DNA of 14,326 bases, from positions 1 through 14,326 of the forward strand of contig DATKBT010000018.1 of NCBI GenBank assembly GCA_035546295.1. Direction: 5' to 3'. Position 1 is the stretch's first letter. Each line of letters starts with the position of its first letter. The translations under genes and the position numbers were made by a program. Shown here piece by piece: positions 5,838 to 12,830 of the stretch. This DNA comes from DATKBT01 sp035546295. GTDB taxonomy: Bacteria > Acidobacteriota > Thermoanaerobaculia > Multivoradales > Multivoraceae. Under the pieces are notes generated by a model, which was not told where the DNA came from, searched no databases, and was given only the letters and a program-made list of their open reading frames with translations.

Positions 5838-7238
5838 ATGCCCGTGCCCCGATCTTCACGCTTGGCCCTGGCGACCGCGCTGGCGCTGCTGCTGCCGGCG
5901 ATGATGGCGAGGATGTCGGCCGCGGAGGATCTCGCCGCCATGTACCGCGACACCGCCAACCGCATCCTCGATGCGGCGATGGCCGACGAGGAGGGTTGGG
6001 AGAAGCTCACCTACCTCACCACCGCGATCGGCAACCGTCTCTCCGGATCCAAGCGGCTCGAGGAGGCGATCGACTGGGCGGTCGAGCGGATGGAGACCGA
6101 GGGCTTCGACCGGGTCGTCCGCCAGCCGGTGAAGGTGCCGCACTGGGTGCGGGGCGAGGAGGCGGCCTGGGTGGTCGAGCCGTCGCTGCGCCGGCTGCCG
6201 ATGCTAGGGCTCGGCGGCAGCGTCGGCACCGCTCCCGAGGGCGTGATCGGCGAGGTGGTGACGGTGTCGAGCTTCGAGGAGCTCGACGCGCTCGAGCGCT
6301 CGGCGGTGGAGGGCCGGATCGTCGTCTACGCGGTCCCGTGGGAAGGATACGGCCGCACCGTCCGCTACCGCAGCACTGGCGCCTCGCGCGCTGCCGCCAA
6401 GGGCGCGGTCGCCGCGCTGGTGCGCTCGGCGACGGGACGCTCGCTGGCGACGCCCCACACCGGCGCTTTGAGCTACGCCGAGGATCAGCCGAAGATCCCG
6501 GCGGCCGCGATCACCCCCGAGGATGCGGAGTGGTTCGAACGGATGAAGGCGCTCGGCAAGCGAGCCGTGGTGCGGCTCGAAATGGGCGCGCGAACCCTCC
6601 CCGACGCCGATTCGGCGAACGTCATCGCCGAGATCCGGGGCTCCGAGCTGCCCAAGGAGGTCGTGGTCATGGGCGGACACTACGACTCCTGGGACGTCGG
6701 GCAGGGAGCGCACGACGACGGCGCCGCCTGCATCGCGGCCTGGCAGGCGCTCGAGATCCTCGAGGACCTCGGGCTGCGGCCGCGGCGCACTCTCCGAGTC
6801 GTGCTGTGGACCAACGAGGAGAATGGTCTGGCCGGCGGCAGGGCCTACCGCGAGTGGGTGGGGGAGGCGGTGGAGCACCACGTCGCCGCGATCGAGATGG
6901 ATGGGGGCGCCGAGCGGCCGGTGGGCTTCGGGGTCGGCGGGCGCGACGCGCCGGCGGGTGGAGCGGTCGAGAAGCTGCGGCCGATCGGCGAGCTGCTCGA
7001 GCGGATCGACGCCGGCGCGATCACGGCCGGCGGCGGCGGCGCCGACATCGGCCCCCTGATGCGCGAGGGCGTGCCGGGTCTCGCCTTGCGCACGATCGGT
7101 GAGCACTACTTCGACTGGCACCACACCGACGCAGACACCCTCGACAAGGTCGAGCCCGAGAACCTGCGCAAGGCGACCGGCATGCTGGCGGTGATGGGCT
7201 TCGTTCTCGCCGACATGCCGGGAACGCTCCGGGAGTAG
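5838..7238 (+). CDS. Secreted M28-family zinc metallopeptidase (aminopeptidase type)
   Basis: The 466-residue protein has an N-terminal signal peptide (hydrophobic LALATALALLLPAMMA, likely cleaved near SAA-E). A middle region (about 115-250) carries an inserted PA-like domain. The M28 catalytic core follows: GGHYDSWDVGQGAHDDG gives H281 and bridging D293, TNEENG gives general base E327 and E328, EMDGG gives D355, and WHHTDADT gives H429. All five expected zinc ligands are therefore present and the enzyme should be active. It probably removes N-terminal residues from peptides outside the cytoplasm. The ATG is supported by GGAGA 7 bases upstream. It stands alone, divergent from the GMC operon. 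A dipeptidase specificity within M28 is also possible. Confidence 0.9.
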   Translation: MPVPRSSRLALATALALLLPAMMARMSAAEDLAAMYRDTANRILDAAMADEEGWEKLTYLTTAIGNRLSGSKRLEEAIDWAVERMETEGFDRVVRQPVKVPHWVRGEEAAWVVEPSLRRLPMLGLGGSVGTAPEGVIGEVVTVSSFEELDALERSAVEGRIVVYAVPWEGYGRTVRYRSTGASRAAAKGAVAALVRSATGRSLATPHTGALSYAEDQPKIPAAAITPEDAEWFERMKALGKRAVVRLEMGARTLPDADSANVIAEIRGSELPKEVVVMGGHYDSWDVGQGAHDDGAACIAAWQALEILEDLGLRPRRTLRVVLWTNEENGLAGGRAYREWVGEAVEHHVAAIEMDGGAERPVGFGVGGRDAPAGGAVEKLRPIGELLERIDAGAITAGGGGADIGPLMREGVPGLALRTIGEHYFDWHHTDADTLDKVEPENLRKATGMLAVMGFVLADMPGTLRE

Positions 7239-7565
7239 GAGCAGGAGCAGGAGTCGTCGTCGGAAGCAGGACCGGTCGTCGAGCGGAGCTCCGCGCCGTT
7301 GCGGACGCGCGCCGCGCTGCGCCGGGGCTGACGCGCGACGGTCCGTCGCGGCCCTGCCGTCGGCATCGTTGCCGAAGCTGAACACGCGCCGCGCGGCTCG
7401 GCCCGACGATCCCACGCAGCTCGGCATCTCGCAGCTCGCAGCTCCAGCGACCGAACCTGGCGATTGCACGCGAGGCTCTCGCGCCCGCCCGGCGATTCTC
7501 CCGCTCCCCCTTGCCCGCTTTGGCCTGCGTGCGGATAGAGTCGATCGCTCGGCCCCTCTTCCAGC
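7239..7565. other. Intergenic region between the M28 and GNAT genes
   Basis: The 327-bp gap begins with two and a half copies of GGAGCA immediately after the M28 stop (7238-7252). No gene or terminator is recognised in the rest; frames are arginine- and alanine-rich without a family match. A promoter-like pair sits at its right end. Confidence 0.45.
7511..7541 (+). promoter_or_regulatory. Putative promoter of the GNAT gene
   Basis: TTGCCC at 7511-7516 is followed 17 bases later by GATAGA (7534-7539), or read as TAGAGT at 7536-7541. The start codon is 24 bases downstream. The context GCGGATAGAGT resembles the candidate -10 of the GMC operon. Confidence 0.35.
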
Positions 7566-8143
7566 ATGCCCGCCCCCGAGCTCGTCACCGAGCGCCTGCT
7601 GCTGCGCGGTTGGCGCGAATCCGACCTCGACCCGTTCGCGGCCATCAACGCCGACCCCGAGGTCACGCGCTTCCTGGGCGGTCCGCTGTCGGCCGAGGCG
7701 AGCGACGCGCTGGTCGCCCGCTTCGTCGAGCACTTCGAGCGCCACGGCTTCGGTCTGTGGGCGGTGGAACCGCGCGAGCGCGGTGAGCTGGCCGACGTCG
7801 TCGGGCTGGCCGGCTTCGTCGGACTGTCGGTGCCGCGGTTCGAGACGCGCTTCACACCCTGCGTCGAGATCGGCTGGCGCCTAGGTAGGTGGTTCTGGGG
7901 CCGCGGCATCGCCATCAGGGGGCGCGTGAGGCGTTGCGCTTCGGCTTCGTCGAGGCGGATCTCGCCGAGATCGTATCGTTCACGGTCCCCGCCAACACGA
8001 GGTCCCGCTCGGTGATGGAGCGGCTGGGGATGCGCCGGGACCCAGACGGGGACTTCGAACATCCCGCGATGCCAGTCGGGCATCCGCTTCGGCCCCACGT
8101 GCTCTATCGGCTCGAGCGTCGAAGCTGGCTCTGCGCAAGGTGA
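7566..8143 (+). pseudogene. GNAT N-acetyltransferase (RimJ/RimL-like), frameshifted
   Basis: The first 117 codons encode a GNAT domain of the RimJ/RimL type (ELVTERLLLRGWRESDLDPF, then VEIGWRLGRWFWGRGIAI). The protein then continues in another frame as GAREALRFGFVEADLAEIVSFTVPANTRSRSVMERLGM to the stop at 8143. Both parts are typical of one protein that acetylates amino groups using acetyl-CoA. Restoring one base between 7916 and 7917 (ATC-AG to ATC-GAG) would give an intact product of about 192 residues reading GIAIEGAREAL, through the acetyl-CoA loop. The lesion is either a real inactivating deletion or a sequencing error. No ribosome-binding site is evident before the ATG. Confidence 0.82.
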
Positions 8144-8209
8144 CGAAGGATCGGCGACCCGCCGGAGGGCCGCTCGCGCTCACCCAGACACCGACGGGAG
8201 GCGCGAGGC

Positions 8210-9007
8210 TCAGGGCGTCGGCAGCAGGACCGGCTGGATCGCCTTCCAGCGAGCGCGGCTGATGCGCACCCGGCAGCCGTCGGAGAGCACCGCGGCGCGG
8301 GCGCCCTTGAACAGCTCGACGACCTCGCGCACCTCGGGAACCGCGACCAGGGCCCTGCGGTGGACGCGCACGAAGCGGGTCGGGTCGAGCCGCTCCTCGA
8401 GGCGATCGAGCGAAGCGCGCAGGAGATGCCTTCCCTGGGCGCTGTGCACCCGAACGTAGTAGTCCTCGCTCTCGATCCAGACGATCTCTTCGGCCGGGAT
8501 GATCAGCGAGCGCGAGGAGGCCTTGATGCTGAGGCGATCGAGCGGGCGCCGGCGCTGCTCGCCGGCGGGCTCGGATGAGCCGGTGGTGAGCTCCTCGGCG
8601 AGCTGAGCGACCTGCTCGGCGAGGGCTCCGAGGCGCCGCTCGCGCACCCGCTGCTTGGCGCGCTCGAACGCGGTGGCGAAGCGCTCGTCGGAGAACGGCT
8701 TGACCAGGTAGTCGATCGCCGCCACGTCGAACGCGCGCGCCGCGTACCGCTGATACGCGGTGACGTAGACGACGGCCGGCAGCTCCTCGTCGTCGAGCGA
8801 CTCGTGGACCTCGAGACCGTCGAGCTCGGGCATCTCGATGTCGAGGAACAGGATATCGGGTCGCTCCCGCCGGATCGCACACCGGGTCGACTCGCCGTCG
8901 CCGCACTCCGCGACCACCTCGGCGTCCGCGTCGGCAGCGACCAAGTCGACCACGATGCCGCGGGCGAGCGGCTCGTCGTCGGCGACCAGGACACGGAAGC
9001 GGCTCAT
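8210..9007 (-). CDS. LytTR-family response regulator
   Basis: The 265-residue protein joins a receiver domain (1-125) to a LytTR DNA-binding domain (about 160-262). In the receiver, D10/D11, phospho-acceptor D56 (LFLDIEMPELDG), T83 and K103 (LVKPF) are all present, so it should be phosphorylatable. The LytTR part shows WIESEDYYVRVH and RFVRVHRRALV, typical of this beta-type DNA-binding fold. The start ATG at 9007 overlaps the stop of the kinase gene (ATGA), so translation would be coupled to the kinase. Because that kinase is truncated and its promoter region is missing here, expression of this gene is in doubt. Target genes are unknown. Confidence 0.88.
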   Translation of the reverse strand: MSRFRVLVADDEPLARGIVVDLVAADADAEVVAECGDGESTRCAIRRERPDILFLDIEMPELDGLEVHESLDDEELPAVVYVTAYQRYAARAFDVAAIDYLVKPFSDERFATAFERAKQRVRERRLGALAEQVAQLAEELTTGSSEPAGEQRRRPLDRLSIKASSRSLIIPAEEIVWIESEDYYVRVHSAQGRHLLRASLDRLEERLDPTRFVRVHRRALVAVPEVREVVELFKGARAAVLSDGCRVRISRARWKAIQPVLLPTP

Positions 9008-9372
9008 CCTGCGCTCGCCAGACGCACGTCGCTCCTCGCCGGCATCCGGAGAGTGGCGATCGTGCGGTCGCCGCTGCGGGCGAGCACCAGGCTGGCCGCA
9101 TCGCCGTAGAGCTGGTGCAGGCGCGAGAGCACGTTCTGCAGGCCGATGCCGGGGACCGGCTCCTCGGTGCCGGGTCCCGGTCCGTCGTCGGAGACCTCGA
9201 TCACGAGCTCGCCCCGTTCGCCCGCTGCCCGGATCGCGATCGTGCCGCCCCCGGCGCGGGGCGCGACGCCGTGGCGGATCGCGTTCTCGACCAGCGGCTG
9301 GAGCACCAGCCAGGGGACCGGCAGCTCGGCGACCGCCTCCTCGATCTCGAAGCCGACCCGCAGGCGCCTGCC
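9004..9372 (-). pseudogene. LytS-type sensor histidine kinase, 5'-truncated (ATPase domain only)
   Basis: Only about the last 120 residues are recognisable: the HATPase_c domain of a LytS/YehU-like kinase. They include LVLQPLVENAIRHGV (N-box), VSDDGPGPG (G1) and GIGLQNVLSRL (G2 and the following helix). The expected membrane part and the phospho-accepting histidine region should precede RRLRVGF, but from about 9365 upward the DNA is instead the sense strand of a cytochrome gene. The frame stays open to 9687 as a run of R, S, C and P, but that is antisense to the cytochrome/YHS gene and not kinase-like. The kinase is thus cut at its 5' side by the junction near 9362-9371 and cannot work as it stands. 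Confidence 0.75.
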
Positions 9373-9918
9373 ACGCCGAGCACGCGAAGCAGGACAACGT
9401 CTTCGTCCAGTTCTACCCGATGCTCGTGCAGGCTGCGGCGCTGCGCAACGGTACGCCTCCCGCCGCCTCGCCCGCCGATCCCGCGCCGGCTCGAGGTCCA
9501 GAATCGCAGCAGCAGAGCCCAGAGCAGCAGAGCCCAGGCAGCAGAGTCCAGAGCAGCAGAGTCCAGAGCAGCAGCGCCTGGAGCGAGAGGGAGACGCGGT
9601 CGAATCGCCGCTGCTCGCCCTCGGCGGGCTCGACCCGGTGCACCTGGTCGAGGGCCGCGAGGAGATGGGAAAGCCCGAGATCGTCATGGTCCACGAGGGC
9701 TACCGCTACCAGTTCGTGAGCGAGCCCAGCCGGGCGCGCTTCGCACATATCCGGAGGCGTACTCGATCCGCAACGAGACCTGCCCGGTGGTGCCGGGCGC
9801 CCCGATCGATCCTTCGTTGTTCACCGTGCACGACGAGACGATCTACGCCTTCGCGACGCCCCAGTGCGTGACCGACTTCGAGGCCGATCCCGAGTTCTAC
9901 CTCGAGCCGGAGGGATGA
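9364..9918 (+). pseudogene. Cytochrome P460-like C-terminus plus YHS-like region, 5'-truncated and frameshifted
   Basis: The reading begins GACHAEHAKQDNVFVQFYPML, which matches the C-terminal haem-binding end of P460-type cytochromes (CxxCH, then a DxVFxQFYP segment). The first cysteine of CxxCH and all of the upstream domain are missing. Next comes a run of EQQSP pentapeptides, then a YHS-like region: LDPVHLVEGREEMGKPEIVM, HEGYRYQFVSEPSRARF, YPEAYSIRNETCPVVPG and FATPQCVTDFEADPEFYL. Two one-base losses break the frame, one in the third repeat unit (about 9537) and one near 9744; adding a base at each restores a single frame to the TGA at 9918. Third-position G/C is very strong in the P460 part, supporting this strand. 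In family terms it would be a periplasmic haem protein with a metal-site-like YHS tail. Function is inferred only. Confidence 0.7.
9507..9580 (+). repeat. 15-bp tandem repeat encoding EQQSP
   Basis: Five units follow the pattern GAGCAGCAGAGYCCA. The first (9507-9521) and last (9566-9580) are degenerate, and the third (9537-9550) has 14 bases, lacking an A. Reading the intact unit gives Glu-Gln-Gln-Ser-Pro. The missing base shifts the frame between the P460 and YHS parts. Confidence 0.88.
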
Positions 9919-10062
9919 TCGGACCTCGGGGGCGGCGACGGCGGTGCGACTCTGTCGATGTGCGCTTCCCTGGCGACGCGGCGTTCTAGGAGCGATGACG
10001 AGGAGGTGCCTCGCCGCCGTCCGCCGTTGCGGTTTCGCTGCGATCGGACGCCGCCGGCGCGG

Positions 10063-10068
10063 TACGAT
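10063..10068 (+). promoter_or_regulatory. Putative -10 element (TACGAT) for the lipoprotein gene
   Basis: The context is GCGGTACGATCC, 28 bases before the chosen ATG and 14 bases before the AAGGAGG ribosome-binding site. It fits the TAnnnT pattern before other genes in the window. No -35 is recognised. Confidence 0.3.
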
Positions 10069-10096
10069 CCTCATCGCCCTGACAAGGAGGCCGCTC

Positions 10097-11017
10097 ATGA
10101 GAATCGTCCGTTCCGGCTCGGGTCTTCGCCTCGCGTCGTTCAGTAGGCTGCGCTCCGTTCCGTCCCGTCTCTGCGCGATGGGCTCCACCGTCGCTCCCGC
10201 CCTCGCCCTACTCCTGCTGGCCGGCGCCTGCGTCGACCTGGAGCAGGTCCTCAGGGTGCGCTCCGACGGGGCCGGAGAGCTGCTCGTCAACGTCCGCTTC
10301 GATCCCAAGCTGCTCGAGGAGGGCATCGAGGAAGGCCAGGCTGGTTCGCTCGAGGAGATGCTCGCCGAGATGCGCCAGAACGCCGCCGCCGACGGGGAGA
10401 GCCAAGCCGCCGAGCTGGGGGAGGGCGTGCGCTTCGCCGGGATCGAGGAGCTCACGGGCGAGCGGCCGGGGCTCCAGCTCCGTTTCGACTTCGACGACGT
10501 CGGCGCCCTCCGCCTCAGCCCGATGGGTCCGCTCTCGCAGGCGGGCGGCGCCCCGGGAGCCGGCTCGGCCGACCCGATGGGGCTGGCCTTCGACCGCAAG
10601 GGCAAGAGATCGACCCTGCGGGTGGCGTTGTTCAGCGAGGAGGAGCTCGCCGAGCTGGCGCGCGAGGTCCAGGTCGCCTCGCCGCCGGAGTCGCCGCCGG
10701 TCGCCGAAGGCGGGTTCGATCAGATGGCCGAGGCGATGATGGAGATGATGAAGGAGCTGCTCACCGGGCTCAGGATCGCCTTCGTCGTCGAGCCCGTGGG
10801 AGAGATCTCGACGACGAACTCGACCTACCGCGACGGCAACCGGCTCACCCTCTTTCGACTCGACTTCGCGGCTCTGCTCGAGAACGAGGAGGCGTTGAAG
10901 AGGCTCGGCGCCGAGCAGGCCGAGCCGTCGCTGGCCGCCCTGCGGAGGATGGTGGGCGAGGTCGCCGGCATGGACATGGAGCTCCTGCCCGAGATGGTCG
11001 TCGAGTTTTCCGATTGA
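10097..11017 (+). CDS. Putative lipoprotein of unknown function
   Basis: The 306-residue protein begins with a basic 25-residue stretch, then a hydrophobic core APALALLLLAGA ending at C45, so it is probably an exported lipoprotein; the lipobox (AGAC) is imperfect. After the cysteine comes VDLEQVLRVRSDGAGELLVNVRF, a beta-hairpin pattern seen in exported proteins of the LppM-like kind, but that resemblance is weak. A Met- and Glu-rich helical stretch lies at about 210-225 (QMAEAMMEMMKELLTGLR). The start is ATG 10097 because a perfect AAGGAGG lies 7 bases upstream; longer in-frame starts lack this. It converges with the MATE gene. I do not recognise its function. Confidence 0.75.
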   Translation: MRIVRSGSGLRLASFSRLRSVPSRLCAMGSTVAPALALLLLAGACVDLEQVLRVRSDGAGELLVNVRFDPKLLEEGIEEGQAGSLEEMLAEMRQNAAADGESQAAELGEGVRFAGIEELTGERPGLQLRFDFDDVGALRLSPMGPLSQAGGAPGAGSADPMGLAFDRKGKRSTLRVALFSEEELAELAREVQVASPPESPPVAEGGFDQMAEAMMEMMKELLTGLRIAFVVEPVGEISTTNSTYRDGNRLTLFRLDFAALLENEEALKRLGAEQAEPSLAALRRMVGEVAGMDMELLPEMVVEFSD

Positions 11018-11080
11018 GAGCGAGTCGATGGAGCCGAGCCGGATTGGCCGTCCAGCGCGGGCGAGCCGGCCGGCGCCATC

Positions 11081-11110
11081 GGAGAGCACAGCGAGCACAG
11101 TCGAGCACAG
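11081..11110. repeat. Short tandem repeat between convergent genes
   Basis: Three imperfect 10-bp units (GGAGAGCACA, GCGAGCACAG, TCGAGCACAG) fill the end of the 93-bp gap and abut the MATE stop codon. No hairpin terminator for either gene is evident here. Confidence 0.6.
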
Positions 11111-12574
11111 TCAAGCGGCGGCGCGGCGCTCTGGCTGCGCCGCGGCCCGCTCGACGACCCGGATCCGCGCCGTCGCGGCCGATCTGCGCTCCAGCCTTCG
11201 GTAGCGCAGGAGCAGAGCGAGCGCGACGCTCGCCGATCCGGCGGCGAGGCCGAGCCACAGCCCGAGGGCTCCCCGGCCGCCAGGGAAGGCGAGACCGACC
11301 GCCAGGACGAACCCGACGCCCCAGTAGCCGGCGAGCGACAGGACCATCGGCACCCGCGTGTCCTTGATGCCGCGCAGGCAGCCGGCGGCGACCGTCGCGA
11401 GGTCGTCGACCGGATGTAGGATGGCCAGCACCAGCAGCAGGGTGCCCGCGAGGCCCAGCGTCGCGGCGGCCGGATCGCCGCCGCGCAGGAACAGGGCCGC
11501 CACCTCCTCGCGGAACAGCACCAGGAGGAGACACGCCGCCGCTCCCCACCCAGACACCAGCCCCAGGGCGGTGCGGCTCGATCGTCTGACCCGATCCTTT
11601 CGGCCGGCGCCCGCCGCCAGCGCGACGCGGACCGTCGCCGCCTGCGACAGCCCCAGCGGCACGGCGTAGAGCAGGCCCGCCATGCGCAGGCTCACCGCGT
11701 GCGCCGCCAGGGCCTCGGTTCCGAGCACGCCCGCGAGCAAGGTCGAGAACAGGAAGACGCCGGTCTCCCCGAGGCTCGCGATCCCGATCGGCATCCCCAG
11801 CGTGAACAGCTCACGAAGCAGCGGGATCCTGGGAGCGATCGATCCGCGCAGCAGGCCATGGCCGCGCAGCGCCCGGCCCCAGCGCAGGGTCGAGAGCAGC
11901 GCGACGAGCATGAAGGTCGAGGCGATCGCCGAGGAGGCGCCGGCGCCGGCGAGCCCCCAGCCGCGGAAACGGCCTTCGCCGAACATCAGGATCCAGTTTC
12001 CGAGCGCGTTGATCGGCAGGGTGAGGAGGGTCACCGCGAAGAAGACCCGGGGCCGTCCGAAGGAGGCGAGCGTCTGGCGCATCAGGGCGACGCCCGTCAT
12101 CGCGACGAAGGCGACCGCCATCCACCGGGCGTAGGGCATGGCGAGCTCGACCACCTCGTCGGCGACGCCCAGGCCGGACAGCAGGCGCGGCGCGTTCCAG
12201 ACCAGGGCGGCGCCCGGCATCGCCAGGATCGCGGCCGCCCACAGGCCCTGGTGGACGGCCTCTTTCGCCTCCGCCTCGCGGCCGGAGCCGAGCGCCTGGC
12301 TCGCCAGCGGCGCCACCGCGGCGAGGACTCCGGCGGCGAGGTAGAAGACGATCGAGTAGGCGTCGCTGGTCACCGCTCCGGCGGCCAGGTGCTCGGGACC
12401 GAGCCAGCCCATCATCACCACATCGGTGATCGAGATCCCCATGCTGGCGAGCGAGGCGAAGACCAGCGGCGTCGCCAGGCGGGTCAGGCTGCCGGCTTCG
12501 ACCAGGGCCAGGCGCAGCCCCGGGAACTTCTTGCGCGAAGGCGGGGTCGGAAGCTGAGGAAGGATGGAGGTCAT
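11111..12574 (-). CDS. MATE-family multidrug/Na+ (or H+) antiporter
   Basis: The 487-residue inner-membrane protein has about 12 hydrophobic segments in two similar halves, the usual size and layout of NorM-type MATE exporters. Family features include an N-terminal LATPLVFASLASMGISITDVVMMGWLG, with an aspartate in the first helices, and the second-half start LFTLGMPIGIASLGETGVF. The loop ending LRGIKDTRVPM is also typical. It would export cationic compounds in exchange for Na+ or H+; the substrate cannot be told. ATG 12574 has only a weak GGGA upstream. The C-terminus is a basic, alanine-rich cytoplasmic tail. It is transcribed divergently from the PQQ-like gene and stands alone. Confidence 0.9.
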   Translation of the reverse strand: MTSILPQLPTPPSRKKFPGLRLALVEAGSLTRLATPLVFASLASMGISITDVVMMGWLGPEHLAAGAVTSDAYSIVFYLAAGVLAAVAPLASQALGSGREAEAKEAVHQGLWAAAILAMPGAALVWNAPRLLSGLGVADEVVELAMPYARWMAVAFVAMTGVALMRQTLASFGRPRVFFAVTLLTLPINALGNWILMFGEGRFRGWGLAGAGASSAIASTFMLVALLSTLRWGRALRGHGLLRGSIAPRIPLLRELFTLGMPIGIASLGETGVFLFSTLLAGVLGTEALAAHAVSLRMAGLLYAVPLGLSQAATVRVALAAGAGRKDRVRRSSRTALGLVSGWGAAACLLLVLFREEVAALFLRGGDPAAATLGLAGTLLLVLAILHPVDDLATVAAGCLRGIKDTRVPMVLSLAGYWGVGFVLAVGLAFPGGRGALGLWLGLAAGSASVALALLLRYRRLERRSAATARIRVVERAAAQPERRAAA

Positions 12575-12703
12575 GGGCGTCCCGTGAAGCGAAGTCTCGA
12601 GGTGAAGCGCGTTGGATGGAAGCTGCGGATTCGAGCCGCGGTGGGCCGACTCTCACTCCTCGAAACGACCTGCGAGGGCGCGAGCCGCCAGCCGTCGTGC
12701 CAG

Positions 12704-12709
12704 TACACT
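12704..12709 (+). promoter_or_regulatory. Putative -10 element (TACACT) for the PQQ-like gene
   Basis: The context is CCAGTACACTGGGC. If used, transcription would begin near 12716 and the 71-bp palindromic element would sit in a leader of about 115 bases. No -35 hexamer is visible. Confidence 0.3.
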
Positions 12710-12722
12710 GGGCGCAACGCGT

Positions 12723-12793
12723 AGCGGGCTCGTGGTGGTCACTACTCTCCAACGAGCGTCGCGGGCGAGGCGCGGTCACACCACGAGCCCGCT
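12723..12793. repeat. 71-bp palindrome-ended repeat, copy 1
   Basis: The ends AGCGGGCTCGTGGTG and CACCACGAGCCCGCT are perfect 15-bp inverted repeats. The interior contains CTCTCCAACGAGC, shared with copy 2. The two copies have the same length and orientation and differ at about 8 of 71 positions. It ends 37 bases before the PQQ-like start codon. It encodes nothing evident; it resembles a REP or MITE-type element. No target-site duplication is apparent. Confidence 0.88.
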
Positions 12794-12830
12794 TCCCGCT
12801 GGCCGAGTCGACCTAGAGAGGAGATCCAGC

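Noticed and set aside
6204..7745. 513-codon minus-strand open frame opposite the M28 peptidase
   Set aside because: All zinc ligands of M28 are on the plus strand; the minus frame has no recognisable domain.
9400..9480. Minus-strand reading RVELDEDVVLLR resembling a kinase helix upstream of the ATPase domain
   Set aside because: It is in a different frame from the ATPase domain, and the plus strand of the same bases has near-perfect G/C third positions and the P460 motif, so the resemblance is a shadow.
9372..9687. Continuation of the kinase frame up to an ATG at 9687
   Set aside because: The frame is open but reads as Cys, Ser, Arg and Pro runs antisense to the P460-YHS gene and its repeat. 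It does not look like a kinase N-terminus.
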